The notes: a model not told the origin generated them from the letters alone. DNA of 64,000 bases from CAVXEH01 sp963805305 (GCA_963805305.1 CAWDTM010000008.1:310001-374000), one strand, 5' to 3'. Shown: positions 17,692-26,554, numbered from the stretch's first letter. Made by a program: numbers and translations.

Positions 17692-19494
17692 ATGGTCAAG
17701 GCAGCACGGTACGAGCCACCCCCCGGCATGAACCTGCATGAGCTCGACGCGGTGGTCATCGGGGCAGGAGGCGCGGGGCTCTACGCCGCCCTTGAGCTGA
17801 AGCGCGACCTGGGTCCCACGGCCAGGGTCGCCGTGATCAGCAAGCTGTACCCATCCCGCTCGCACACCGGTGCTGCCCAGGGCGGCGTCTGCGCGGCGCT
17901 CGGCAACACGGAGGAGGACCACTGGGAGTGGCACTGGTTCGACACCGTGAAGGGCGGCGATTATCTCGTCGACCAGGACGCGGCCGAGGTCATGTGCCAT
18001 GACGCGATCGAGACGATCATCAACCTCGAGCACCTGGGAATGCCGTTCGATCGGACCCCGGAGGGGCTGATCGATCAGCGCCGGTTCGGCGGCCATACCC
18101 GCAACTACGGGGAGGCGCCGGTCCGGCGCAGCTGCTTCGCGGCCGATCGCACCGGACACGCCATCCTCTACACCCTCTACCAGCAGTGCATCCACCACGA
18201 GATCACGTTCTTCGACGAGTTTCAGATGCTCGACCTGCTCATGCCGCAGGGACCGGACGGGCCGGTGGCCGGAGTCGTCGCCCTCGAGCTGTCGACGTCG
18301 GAGGTCCACGTCTTCCGGGCGAGGGCCGTGCTCTTCGCGACGGGTGGCTACGGCAAGCTGTTCAAGGTCACCACCAACGCGCACACCCTCACGGGGGACG
18401 GGATGGCCATCGCCTACCGCCATGGCCTGCCACTCGAGGACCTGGAGTTCTACCAGTTCCACCCGACCGGGATGTATCGCCTGGGATTCCTGCTCTCGGA
18501 GGCCATGCGCGGCGAGGGCGGCATCCTCCTCAACAATGAGGGGGAGCGCTTCATGGAGCGCTACGCGCCCACCATGAAGGATCTCGCCAGCCGCGACGTG
18601 GTCAGCCGCTCCATCTACCTGGAGATCGCCGAGGGACGAGGAATCGGCGGCAAGGACTATGTCCATCTCGACGTGCGCCACCTGGGTGACGAGGTCCTCA
18701 ACAAGAAGCTTCCCGACATGACCGGGTTCATCAAGACCTATTTCGGCCTGGACCCGTTGCACGACCTGGTGCCCATCCAGCCCACCGCGCACTACGCGAT
18801 GGGCGGCATCCCGACTGATGTCGATGGCCGCGTGCTCGGAGCGCTCACCGATGACGGAAGGCAGGCCGTCGTGCCCGGGTTCTACGCGGCGGGGGAGTGT
18901 GCCTGCGTCAGCGTCCACGGGGGCAATCGCCTGGGAACCAACTCGCTCCTCGATCTGCTGGTCTTCGGGCGTCGCGCCGGCATCGCCATGGCGCAGTACC
19001 TCCGCACGGCCCCCGTGCCGGAACCGGACTCCGCGGCAGACGCGACCGCGCGCGCCGAGGTCGCGGCCCTCATGGACTCCGTGGATGGGGAGCGGCCGGC
19101 GGTGATTCGCGAGGCCCTGCAGGCCATCATGTTCGACAGGTGCGGCGTGTTCCGAACCGAGGAGTTCCTGACCGAGGCGCGCGACGTGGTGGCTGGCCTG
19201 CGCGAGCGGGCGAAGCACCTCCACGTCGAGGACAAGGGTTGTCGGTACAACACGGATCTCGTCGACGCCCTCGAGCTGGGCTACCTGCTCGATATTGCCG
19301 AGGCCACCGTCGCGTCCGCCCTGGCGCGAACGGAGAGTCGCGGCGCGCACGCGCGCGAGGACCATCCCGAGCGCGACGACGTGACCTGGCTCAAGCACTC
19401 ACTGGCCTTCCGCGACGCGCAGGGCGGCCAGCCGTCGCTCGGCTACAAGCCGGTGACCATCACGAAGTTCCAGCCGAAGCCGCGGGTGTACTGA
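17692..19494 (+). CDS. sdhA: Succinate dehydrogenase flavoprotein subunit
   Basis: A 600-aa FAD subunit that oxidises succinate to fumarate. The dinucleotide fold VVIGAGGAGLYAAL starts at about 21. His58 in SRSHTGAAQGG is the covalent FAD site. Substrate-binding motifs HPTGMYRLGFLLSEAMRGEG and VHGGNRLGTNSLLDLLVFGR are intact. The standard length and the C-terminal YKPV end fit SdhA. It is fourth in no larger group: the order is sdhC-sdhD-sdhA-sdhB. Confidence 0.95.
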   Translation: MVKAARYEPPPGMNLHELDAVVIGAGGAGLYAALELKRDLGPTARVAVISKLYPSRSHTGAAQGGVCAALGNTEEDHWEWHWFDTVKGGDYLVDQDAAEVMCHDAIETIINLEHLGMPFDRTPEGLIDQRRFGGHTRNYGEAPVRRSCFAADRTGHAILYTLYQQCIHHEITFFDEFQMLDLLMPQGPDGPVAGVVALELSTSEVHVFRARAVLFATGGYGKLFKVTTNAHTLTGDGMAIAYRHGLPLEDLEFYQFHPTGMYRLGFLLSEAMRGEGGILLNNEGERFMERYAPTMKDLASRDVVSRSIYLEIAEGRGIGGKDYVHLDVRHLGDEVLNKKLPDMTGFIKTYFGLDPLHDLVPIQPTAHYAMGGIPTDVDGRVLGALTDDGRQAVVPGFYAAGECACVSVHGGNRLGTNSLLDLLVFGRRAGIAMAQYLRTAPVPEPDSAADATARAEVAALMDSVDGERPAVIREALQAIMFDRCGVFRTEEFLTEARDVVAGLRERAKHLHVEDKGCRYNTDLVDALELGYLLDIAEATVASALARTESRGAHAREDHPERDDVTWLKHSLAFRDAQGGQPSLGYKPVTITKFQPKPRVY

Positions 19495-19502
19495 CCGAGC
19501 CC

Positions 19503-20204
19503 ATGGAGATCCAGCTGCGGATCCGCCGCTTCAATCCCGAGCTCGACCGGGCTCCCCATTGGGAGGAGTACCGCGTCGAGGCAGAGCCGTCCGACCGCGT
19601 CCTGGACCTGCTCCAGCAGGTGAAGTGGTACCAGGATGGCACCCTCACCTTCCGGCGCTCGTGCGGCCACGGGGTCTGCGGATCCGACGCCATGCTCATC
19701 AACGGGCGGAATCGGCTCGCCTGCGAGTACCTCGTCAAGGACGCGGGGCGCAAGGTTACCGTGGAGGCGCTGCGCGGCCTGCCGGTCGTGAAGGACCTCC
19801 TCGTCGACCAGACCGGCTTCTGGGAGAAGTACCGCGCGGCCATGCCGTACCTCGTCAACGACGAGGTCCCGGAGGATGGCAAGGAACGCCGCCAGTCGCA
19901 GGCCGATCGGTCGAAGTACGAGGACACCTCACGCTGCATCACCTGCGGGGCCTGCACGACCGGCTGCCCCGTCTTCTGGACCAACAGCGACTACATCGGC
20001 CCGGCGGCGATCGTGAACGCCCACCGGTTCATCTTCGACACCCGCGACCATGCTCACGAGGAGCGGCTCGAGCTGATGGCGGATGCGGACGGTGTCTGGC
20101 GGTGCCGTACGGTCTTCAACTGTGTCGAGGCATGCCCGCGCGGGATCAACATCACGCGCGCCATCCTGGAGGTGACGCAGGCGATCCAGGGCGGACGTGG
20201 CTGA
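19503..20204 (+). CDS. sdhB: Succinate dehydrogenase iron-sulfur subunit
   Basis: A 233-aa electron-transfer subunit. The [2Fe-2S] ligands are Cys54, Cys59, Asp62 and Cys74 in SCGHGVCGSD...LAC; the Asp ligand also occurs in E. coli SdhB, so it is not a defect. Further clusters use CITCGACTTGCP (145-155) and CRTVFNCVEACPRG (201-211). It passes electrons from SdhA to quinone at SdhCD. The ATG at 19503 lies 8 nt after the sdhA stop. The 3' end overlaps the RNase HI gene by 8 nt. Confidence 0.94.
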   Translation: MEIQLRIRRFNPELDRAPHWEEYRVEAEPSDRVLDLLQQVKWYQDGTLTFRRSCGHGVCGSDAMLINGRNRLACEYLVKDAGRKVTVEALRGLPVVKDLLVDQTGFWEKYRAAMPYLVNDEVPEDGKERRQSQADRSKYEDTSRCITCGACTTGCPVFWTNSDYIGPAAIVNAHRFIFDTRDHAHEERLELMADADGVWRCRTVFNCVEACPRGINITRAILEVTQAIQGGRG

Positions 20205-20631
20205 GACCGCCGGCAGCCGGCGCCTGCTGATCTACACCGACGGTGCCGCCCGCGGCAATCCGGGGCCGGCCGGGCTGGGAGCCATCCTCCGCGACGCGCA
20301 GACCGGCGAAACCGTCGCCGAGCTCGCGACCTACCTGGGAATCCGCACCAACAACTATGCGGAGTGGACGGCGGTCGAGGATGCGCTGGCGGAAGCCCTG
20401 CGCCTGGGTGCGACGCACGTCGACCTGCGCATGGATTCCCAGCTGGTGGCGAGGCAGATCAGCGGCCGCTACCGGGTCAAGCATGCCGACCTCAAGCCCA
20501 TTCACGCCCGGGTGATGGCCATGCTCGGCCGGCTGCAGGGCTACAGCGTCGGGCACGTCCCGAGGGAGCTGAACAAGGACGCCGATCGGCTCAGCAACGT
20601 GGCCATCGACCAGCCCCGAGCGGTGCGCTGA
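20197..20631 (+). CDS. rnhA: Ribonuclease HI
   Basis: A 144-aa RNase H that cuts RNA in RNA-DNA hybrids, removing primers and R-loops. The catalytic residues are visible as Asp15 in YTDGAARGNPG, Glu56 in NNYAEW, Asp80 in LRMDSQLV and an Asp in NKDADRLSN (128/130). This is the short type without an N-terminal hybrid-binding domain, like the RNase H part of actinobacterial bifunctional proteins. GTG 20197 overlaps sdhB, so it may be transcribed with sdh. Confidence 0.9.
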   Translation: MAETAGSRRLLIYTDGAARGNPGPAGLGAILRDAQTGETVAELATYLGIRTNNYAEWTAVEDALAEALRLGATHVDLRMDSQLVARQISGRYRVKHADLKPIHARVMAMLGRLQGYSVGHVPRELNKDADRLSNVAIDQPRAVR

Positions 20632-20650
20632 ACCCGGGGGTGCGGTCGCG

Positions 20651-20656
20651 TACAAT
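20651..20656 (+). promoter_or_regulatory. -10 box of rnpB
   Basis: TACAAT lies 8-9 nt before the predicted 5' end of RNase P RNA. This is a useful reference for the local -10 consensus. Confidence 0.6.
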
Positions 20657-20660
20657 GCGG

Positions 20661-20990
20661 CTCCCTGGAGGCGGCCGGACGGCTGCGGGCGCGATCGTCG
20701 AAAGGCGGCGCTCGAGGAAAGTCCGAGCTCCACAGAGCAGGCTCGCGGGTAACGCCCGTCCGCCGTGAGGCGAGGACCAGCGCCACAGTGACGATGCCCG
20801 CGCAAGCGGGAGTGAAACGCGGCAAGCTCGAGCCGGAGCAAGACCGAATAGGAGGGCGAAACCCGGCGTTCGCGCCGGAGCAGGCTGCTCGTCCAGCCCT
20901 CGGGTAGGTCGCACAGATGGATGGCCGTCTCCGAGCCGATGGCGACATCGGTCCGGGACAGAACTCGGCTTACAGGCCGCGCTCCAGGGG
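20661..20990 (+). ncRNA. rnpB: RNase P RNA, bacterial class A
   Basis: The catalytic RNA of RNase P, which trims tRNA 5' ends. The conserved cores are present in order: GAGGAAAGTCC, CTCCACAGAGCAGG, GTGAGGCGAGGACCAG, AACGCGGCAAGCTC, GAGCAAGACCGAATAGG, the CTCGGGTAGGTCGCACAGA region and GACAGAACTCGGCTTACAGG. Helix P1 forms between CCCTGGAG (20663-20670) and CTCCAGGG (20982-20989). The exact ends are estimated from P1. Confidence 0.95.
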
Positions 20991-20997
20991 CTTTCCC

Positions 20998-21234
20998 TCA
21001 GTCCTCGTCCGCGCGCCAGACGGTGGTCGCGGTGCAGGCGTTGCAGATGGCCCGCGCCTCATCCATCGTTCCCAGAGGGAGCGGATGATCGCGGCCGCCC
21101 AGCAGGCAGTCGACCTGGACGCGGGCACCGGTCCGGTCCGGAAGAATCGACACGTGGCGCACGCTGCAGCGACGGATCCGCCCTCCGCGCGGGATCGGCG
21201 GTCGTTGATGCCGTTCGATCGGATCGAGTGCCAC
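20998..21234 (-). CDS. Small Cys-containing protein of unknown function
   Basis: A 78-aa protein with GTG start 21234 and GGAG 8 nt upstream. The first 23 residues are basic. The rest looks folded and contains Cys24, Cys43 and a terminal CNAC pair (63-66), so it may bind zinc. The segment PLGTMDEARAICNACTATTVW is regular and does not look like random GC-rich translation. Its stop lies about 8 bases from the end of rnpB on the other strand. Confidence 0.5.
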   Translation of the reverse strand: MALDPIERHQRPPIPRGGRIRRCSVRHVSILPDRTGARVQVDCLLGGRDHPLPLGTMDEARAICNACTATTVWRADED

Positions 21235-21441
21235 AGGTCATGCTCCAACCGGCTGCGGTGCCAAACGACACCACGCCATCGGTAGGGTACGGACCGGCGG
21301 CACTGAATCTCAATGGCGCATTCGTACCCCTGCGGTCACCCCGCAGCGGGCATCGCACATGCCTCGGGTGGGACGCTAGACTCACATCCTGCCGGCGCTG
21401 CGCTTCATGACTGCGGCTCCGGCGGGTCGGAAGGAGGGCCC

Positions 21442-22392
21442 GTGTTCGGTCGCCGCAGGCGCAAGGAGGAGGCGGAGGAGTCCGCCCGCGAAGCCGAGCG
21501 CCGAGCGTTGTTCGCCGAGCTGGCGAAGCGACCGGAGTCCGTCTGCCCGTTCCTGGGCCTTGCCGATGCTCGGGCCGAGTACCGGCCCGAACCCAACGGC
21601 GGGCATCGCTGCTACGCGTTCGGTGATCCTGCCCCGCTCTCCGATGAGCAGCAGCGCCACGTGTGCCTGGAGCGCGGGTACTCGAACTGCCCCCGCTACC
21701 TGCGCGGTGTGCTGGTCATTCCCAGCGAGGAGCTCGAGGCGCTCCGACGGCCGCAGGCTCCCGCTCCGCCTCCGCCGCCACGGCCCGCGCCCGCATCCGG
21801 CGGTGGCGGTGGCCGTGGCCGTGGACTGGCGCTGGTTGGCGTCCTGCTGATCCTGGTCGCGGCGGTCGGCGTCGGCGGCTGGTACCTCCTGGGCAACCGG
21901 GGCAACGGTATCGCGGACAACCCCACGAGCTCCCCGACGGCCACGCCCGCCGCCACCCAGTCAACCGCGCCCGCAGAGACTCCCATCGCGACGCCCGTGG
22001 CGACCCCTTCGGCGTCGGCCAGCCGGGCACCGACTCCGACTCCGGAGCCGACACCGGAAGCCAGTGACCGGTTCGACCACTACGAGGTGGGCGTTGGCCC
22101 AACGCGCTACACGCTCTTCACCGTCGATCCGCAGAAGGGGATCACCGGGTCTCGGGGCATCACCTTCGGCGCCTTCTCCCGCGCGCCGGTGCAGCCGTTC
22201 AAGGCCGCCAACGGCCTCGTCTACTGGCAGACCAGCGAGGGCGACCTGACGGGCTACGCCTACGTGTACGGTCAGTCGGGCGACTTCCAGCTGCGCGAGG
22301 TCTTCCTCACCCCGCAGGGCGCGCGGCGCGTCGTGCTCATGACCGCCGCGCAGGCCACGACCCTCCCGGCAGCGACACCCGCTCCGCGCTGA
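21442..22392 (+). CDS. Membrane-anchored protein with an N-terminal Cys motif and Pro/Thr linker
   Basis: A 316-aa protein. Its cytoplasmic N-terminus is basic with a charged helix, then a Cys/His cluster: VCPFLGLADAR, GHRCYAF, HVCLERGYSNCPRYL (about residues 37-95), possibly a metal site. One transmembrane helix follows (LALVGVLLILVAAVGVGGWYL), then a long Thr/Pro/Ala linker and a compact extracellular domain of about 110 residues (DHYEVGVGPTRYTLFTVDP onward). GTG 21442 is preceded by AAGGAGG. TAGACT at 21377-21382 could be its -10. The function is unknown; I see no LysM or protease motif. Confidence 0.6.
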   Translation: MFGRRRRKEEAEESAREAERRALFAELAKRPESVCPFLGLADARAEYRPEPNGGHRCYAFGDPAPLSDEQQRHVCLERGYSNCPRYLRGVLVIPSEELEALRRPQAPAPPPPPRPAPASGGGGGRGRGLALVGVLLILVAAVGVGGWYLLGNRGNGIADNPTSSPTATPAATQSTAPAETPIATPVATPSASASRAPTPTPEPTPEASDRFDHYEVGVGPTRYTLFTVDPQKGITGSRGITFGAFSRAPVQPFKAANGLVYWQTSEGDLTGYAYVYGQSGDFQLREVFLTPQGARRVVLMTAAQATTLPAATPAPR

Positions 22393-22486
22393 CCCGGCCG
22401 CCCCTGGGCGGGCATCCGTTCGCGGACTAGCGCCGACCTCCGGCGCCCCCGGTACGAAGGTCCCACGATCGCTGCGCCGATTTCCC

Positions 22487-22514
22487 TTGACGGGCAGCGC
22501 CTGCCCTGTAGAAT
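22487..22514 (+). promoter_or_regulatory. Promoter of the dcw (mraZ) operon
   Basis: TTGACG (22487-22492), 16 nt, TAGAAT (22509-22514). This is the best two-element promoter in the window; transcription would begin near 22521, right at the MraZ repeats. Confidence 0.65.
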
Positions 22515-22523
22515 GGCGGCCTG

Positions 22524-22557
22524 TGGGTCCAAATGGGGCCAAATGGGGAAGAGTGGT
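22524..22557 (+). promoter_or_regulatory. MraZ operator (TGGG direct repeats)
   Basis: TGGG at 22524, 22534 and 22544 with an exact 10-bp period, and a weaker TGGT at 22554. Three TGGGN units separated by 5 bp are the known MraZ binding pattern in E. coli. The site overlaps the transcription start, so MraZ would repress its own operon. Confidence 0.8.
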
Positions 22558-22568
22558 GGATCCCACGC

Positions 22569-23018
22569 ATGGCGCAGGCACCTTTTCTCACCGGTGAGTT
22601 CCGACACGCGCTCGACGACCGCGGACGCGTCGCGATCCCGTCGCGCTTTCGTGCCCGTCTCGCCGAGGGGGCGACGCTGGCACGGTGGCTCGATCGCTGC
22701 CTGGGCGTCTTTCCCGCCGAGGAGTGGAACGTCCTGGCCGAGAAGATCCGTGCCCTGCCCATGACCAACCCCAACGCGCGCGAGTTCGCGCGCTTCATGT
22801 CCTCCGGCGCGGTGGACGTGGAGCTCGATCGCCAGGGGCGTCTGCTCGTCCCGTCGTACCTGCGCGACTACGCCGCGCTGAACGAGGGCGAGGTCGTCGT
22901 GGTGGGGGCGCTGAACCGCCTCGAGATCTGGGCTCCATCGGCATGGCAGCCGTACCGGACCCGGATCGAGGACGCGCCGGAGGAGCTGGCCGCTCACCTG
23001 GCCGAGCTCGGGATCTAG
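22569..23018 (+). CDS. mraZ: Transcriptional regulator MraZ
   Basis: A 149-aa protein with two AbrB-like MraZ domains. The first contains GEFRHALDDRGRVAIPSRFR and the second VDVELDRQGRLLVPSYLRDYA. MraZ forms ring-shaped oligomers and represses the dcw operon through TGGG repeats, which lie directly upstream here. The start is ATG 22569, 12 residues inside the longest frame, because it fits the family N-terminus. Confidence 0.94.
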   Translation: MAQAPFLTGEFRHALDDRGRVAIPSRFRARLAEGATLARWLDRCLGVFPAEEWNVLAEKIRALPMTNPNAREFARFMSSGAVDVELDRQGRLLVPSYLRDYAALNEGEVVVVGALNRLEIWAPSAWQPYRTRIEDAPEELAAHLAELGI

Positions 23019-23108
23019 GGCGCGCAACGCCATGACGCACGTTGCGCAGACCCCATTCATGCGTCTCCGGGCCGATCGGCCCGCCATCCGACCTGAGAGG
23101 TGCGGTCC

Positions 23109-24065
23109 ATGGGAGAAGGGCACCTGCCGGTCCTCGTCGAGGAGGTTCTCGCCCTGCTCGACGTGCGGACGGGTAGCTCCGTGGCCGACTGCACGGTCGG
23201 AGGCGGTGGGCACGCCGAGCGGCTTCTGGAGACGACGTCACCGCATGGTCGCCTGCTCGGCCTCGACGCCGATCGGGCGGCCATCGCGGAGGCGTCACGC
23301 CACCTGGCGCGGTTCGGCGACCGCGTCGAGCTGCGCCAGGCCAACTTCTCGTCCATCCTCGACGAGGCCGCCACGACGGGCTTCCTGCCGCTCGACGCCG
23401 TCCTCTTCGACCTGGGCCTCTCGAGCTACCAGCTTGCCGATCCCGCGCGAGGCTTCAGCTTCGGGTCCGAATCGGCCCCGGACATGAGATTCGATGAAGA
23501 AGCAGGACTCTCCGCCCTCGACCTCATCGACGCGACCTCGGAACGAGAGCTCGCCGGAATCATCGCGACGTTTGGTGAGGAACGCCGTGCAGGCCGCATC
23601 GCGAAGGCGATCCTGGCGGCGCGCCAGGAAGGTCGCCTCGTGAGTGCCGCCGACCTGGCCGCCGTGGTCGCGTCCGCGGTCGGGCGGCGGGGGCCCGCCG
23701 ACGCACGCCGCATCCACCCAGCAACGCGCACCTTCCAGGCCTTGCGCATCGCGGTCAACCGGGAGATGGAGGTCCTTGGGGCGGGGCTCGCCGGGGCGCT
23801 GGCCGCACTCCGCCCGGGCGGCCGCCTGGCGGTCATCAGCTACCACTCCGGCGAGGACCGCATCGTCAAGCGCTTCATCGCGCGCGAGGGCCGTGACTGC
23901 ATCGAGGATCCGTTGCCGCCGGTCTGCACCTGCGGCCACCGGGCGCAGCTGCGCCCGATCACCAAGGGCGCCGCGACGCCGACCGAAGCCGAGGTCGGCC
24001 GAAACCGCCGAGCCCGCAGCGCACGGCTGCGGGTGGCCGAGAAGCTCGCCCCGCTGGGCGCGTGA
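23109..24065 (+). CDS. rsmH: 16S rRNA (cytosine1402-N4)-methyltransferase
   Basis: A 318-aa SAM-dependent enzyme that methylates C1402 of 16S rRNA. The N-terminus GEGHLPVLVEEVL and SAM motif DCTVGGGGHAERLL are typical, followed by FDLGLSSYQLADPARGFSF and the C-terminal ISYHSGEDRIVKRF. CTCGH and TPTEAEVGRNRRARSARLRV end the protein as in the family. I use ATG 23109 (GAGAGG 8 nt upstream); GTG 23100 is in frame. It is second in the dcw order, as usual. Confidence 0.94.
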   Translation: MGEGHLPVLVEEVLALLDVRTGSSVADCTVGGGGHAERLLETTSPHGRLLGLDADRAAIAEASRHLARFGDRVELRQANFSSILDEAATTGFLPLDAVLFDLGLSSYQLADPARGFSFGSESAPDMRFDEEAGLSALDLIDATSERELAGIIATFGEERRAGRIAKAILAARQEGRLVSAADLAAVVASAVGRRGPADARRIHPATRTFQALRIAVNREMEVLGAGLAGALAALRPGGRLAVISYHSGEDRIVKRFIAREGRDCIEDPLPPVCTCGHRAQLRPITKGAATPTEAEVGRNRRARSARLRVAEKLAPLGA

Positions 24066-24076
24066 GAGGAGGCATC

Positions 24077-24286
24077 ATGAGCCGAGGGAAACCACGACAC
24101 CAGGCAAGCCGACGGCGCACGTACAGCGTGCGGCAGCGCGAGCTCCGCGACCGCCGCACGCGGGCCATTACCGAGGACCGTCGCTGGCTCGAGGAGAGCG
24201 TGGCGTTCGAGATCGAGGAGGGGCTTGACTTCGAGTCGCCGACCTCGTGGGGGGTCAGGCTGCACGGCCGCCCCACGGCCGCCTGA
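24077..24286 (+). CDS. Small basic protein inside the dcw cluster
   Basis: A 69-aa protein. The N-terminal half is very basic (RGKPRHQASRRRTYSVRQRELRDRRTR) and the C-terminal half acidic (ESVAFEIEEGLDFESP). AGGAGG lies 4 nt before the ATG, which supports translation. It sits between rsmH and the FtsL-like gene, with 3 nt to the latter. No family is recognised; its position suggests a division-related or nucleic-acid-binding role, which is inference. Confidence 0.55.
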   Translation: MSRGKPRHQASRRRTYSVRQRELRDRRTRAITEDRRWLEESVAFEIEEGLDFESPTSWGVRLHGRPTAA

Positions 24287-24289
24287 TCC

Positions 24290-24727
24290 ATGGCGGTCAT
24301 CGGCGCACGTCCCGCCACGGGCATCGGCGTCCTCGGTCGCCGCTCGCGGCAGCGGCCGGTCCCCGGTCCACGGGGGCCGCGCGTGCGTCACGTGGGTGCC
24401 CTGCGCCAGCGACGGCAGGCCAGCGTTGCCGGGCTGCTGGCCACGATCGTCGCCGCGGCGGGGCTCGCATTCTTCTATCTGTCGCAATCGAGCCACGTAG
24501 CCGCGGTCGGCTACCAGATCGACAGCCTGCAGTCCCGGATCGCGACCCTGAAGGCCGAGCAGCAGCAGCTCGTGCTCCAGATCGGAACCGCCCGCGCCCC
24601 GTCGGAGGTCCTGAACAAGGCAGGCACGGACCTGAAGCTTGTCCCCTTGCCGCAGTCGGCGGTCACGTTCGCCATCCCAAGCAGTGGCGCAGCCGGCGCC
24701 AGCTCATCGCCAGACACCACCCACTGA
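24290..24727 (+). CDS. ftsL: FtsL-like septum protein
   Basis: A 145-aa bitopic protein. A basic cytoplasmic tail of about 45 residues precedes one helix (VAGLLATIVAAAGLAFFYL) and then a short coiled coil (YQIDSLQSRIATLKAEQQQLVLQI). This is the architecture of FtsL, which forms a complex with FtsQ and FtsB and activates FtsWI. The sequence is weakly conserved, as is normal for FtsL, so the call relies on architecture and on its place between rsmH and ftsI. Confidence 0.75.
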   Translation: MAVIGARPATGIGVLGRRSRQRPVPGPRGPRVRHVGALRQRRQASVAGLLATIVAAAGLAFFYLSQSSHVAAVGYQIDSLQSRIATLKAEQQQLVLQIGTARAPSEVLNKAGTDLKLVPLPQSAVTFAIPSSGAAGASSSPDTTH

Positions 24728-24751
24728 GCCGGGCGTCCACCCGGACGCTCG

Positions 24752-26554
24752 ATGGAGACGCGCATGCTCGCCAGGACCGATAGTCGGGGTCGCGCCCTCT
24801 TCCTCCTGGTGGTGATGGCCCTGATCGCCACCGTGATCGGCGGACGCCTGGCCTGGTGGCACGTGGCCCAGCACGACCGGCTTGCTGCCATGGCGGCGGA
24901 CCAGCTGGCCCAGCGCGAGGAGATCCCCGCCGAGCGCGGCGAGATCCGCGACTCACGCGGCGTCCTGCTGGCCACATCGGTCCAGGTCTTCTCCATCTAT
25001 GCCACCCCGCCACAGGTGACCGACAAGGAGAGCGAGGCCGCCATCCTCGCCAACGTGCTGTCAATGCCGGCCACCGACATGCTCGACCTGTTCACGAGCG
25101 GAAAGGCGTGGGTATGGCTGGAGCGCCGCGTGGATTCGAAGGTCTCCGACCGGGTCAGAGCCCTGGGGCTGCCCGGGATCGGCCTGCTCCCCGAGACGCG
25201 TCGCGTCTATCCGACCGCCGGCGCCGCACCGGGCTCCACCCTGGCATCCCAGCTGCTCGGCTACGTCAACGTGGACGGCACCGGCCAATATGGCGTCGAG
25301 GGCGCGGAGAACGCCCTCCTGACCGGCACCCCGGGGGCGGTCGTCGCCCAGGAGGACGTGGCGGGGCGCCAGATCGCCGACTCGGTGACGTCTGCCCAGG
25401 CCCCGGTGAATGGCGCGGATCTGACGCTCACCATCGATGCCGGCCTGCAGCATCTCCTCGAGGAGCGGATGTACCAGAGCTATGCGAAGAACCTGGCGCA
25501 CGGGGCCACCGGCATCATCATGGACGTCCATTCCGGCGCAATCCTGGCCATGGCCACCTTCCCGGCCTACGACGCGAACCAGTACAGCGCCACCGATCCG
25601 ACCCTCTTCGACAACCCGGCGGTTGCCCATCCGTACGAGCCGGGGTCGGTCATGAAAGCCTTCACGATCGCCGCGGCCCTCGATGCCGGGGCGATCACGA
25701 CCCAGACCACGGTCGTCGACGACAACAACCTGCGCCTGCGCGGGGTCCGGATCCAGAACGCCGACCGCTATGACTGGCCGTACGGCCACGGAAAGATCAC
25801 GGCCCAGCAGGTGCTCCAGCTGTCGAACAACAACGGTGCCGCCCGCATCGGCCTGAAGCTGGGCGGTGAGAAGCTCTACCAGGCCTTCCGGCGCTACGGC
25901 TTCGGTCAGCCGACGGGCATCGACATCGCCGGCGAGGTGGGCGGCACGCTCTGGGACCCGGCCAGTCCCAACGCGTCGGGTGACCTGACCACCGCCCAGA
26001 ACGCGTTCGGTCAGGGGCTCACCGTCACGGCCGTCCAGCTCGTCGCCGGGTACGCCGCGATCGCGAACGGCGGTGTCATGGTCACGCCGCACGTGATCGC
26101 CGGGTGGACCGACGCGAACGGCACCTACCACCCCACCGCGCGCCCGGAGGGCGAGCGGATCATGAAGCAGCAGACCGCTTCGACGGTGGTGCGGCTCCTG
26201 ACGGGGGCCATCGACGGCGGGATCGCCAAGGCTGCCTCGGTGCCCGGATACGGCATCGCCGGGAAGACCGGTACGGCGCAGATCGCCGGTCCGGTGAAGG
26301 TCCGCGACGCGAGCGGCAAGCTCGTGACGCGAACCGAGTACATCGAAGGCTGGATCGACTCCTCGTTCATCGGTGTCTACCCCGCCAGCAACCCGCAGCT
26401 CGTCACGCTCATCCTCCTCCACCGCCCGTCGACCTGGGGTCGCTACCAGATGGTCGAGCGGCCGGAGGCGGTCTTCCACGACCTTGCGCCGCAGATCCTC
26501 GACTACCTGGCCATCCCGCCCGACCGGCCGACCACTCCGGTCGCCGCCCGATGA
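24752..26554 (+). CDS. ftsI: Septal peptidoglycan transpeptidase, class B PBP (FtsI)
   Basis: A 600-aa protein. It has a short cytoplasmic tail, one helix (ALFLLVVMALIATVIGGRLAWW) and a dimerisation domain with ERGEIRDSRGVLLA. The transpeptidase domain has the catalytic Ser299 in EPGSVMKAF (SxxK), SNN at 358-360 and KTG at 505-507. It cross-links septal peptidoglycan with FtsW. The start at 24752 could also be the ATG at 24764. In many clusters murE follows; here murF comes next. Confidence 0.94.
   Translation: METRMLARTDSRGRALFLLVVMALIATVIGGRLAWWHVAQHDRLAAMAADQLAQREEIPAERGEIRDSRGVLLATSVQVFSIYATPPQVTDKESEAAILANVLSMPATDMLDLFTSGKAWVWLERRVDSKVSDRVRALGLPGIGLLPETRRVYPTAGAAPGSTLASQLLGYVNVDGTGQYGVEGAENALLTGTPGAVVAQEDVAGRQIADSVTSAQAPVNGADLTLTIDAGLQHLLEERMYQSYAKNLAHGATGIIMDVHSGAILAMATFPAYDANQYSATDPTLFDNPAVAHPYEPGSVMKAFTIAAALDAGAITTQTTVVDDNNLRLRGVRIQNADRYDWPYGHGKITAQQVLQLSNNNGAARIGLKLGGEKLYQAFRRYGFGQPTGIDIAGEVGGTLWDPASPNASGDLTTAQNAFGQGLTVTAVQLVAGYAAIANGGVMVTPHVIAGWTDANGTYHPTARPEGERIMKQQTASTVVRLLTGAIDGGIAKAASVPGYGIAGKTGTAQIAGPVKVRDASGKLVTRTEYIEGWIDSSFIGVYPASNPQLVTLILLHRPSTWGRYQMVERPEAVFHDLAPQILDYLAIPPDRPTTPVAAR

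Noticed and set aside
19662..19728. Asp instead of Cys as a [2Fe-2S] ligand in SdhB
   Set aside because: E. coli SdhB has the same Asp in the same place, so it is a known variant and not a damaged site.
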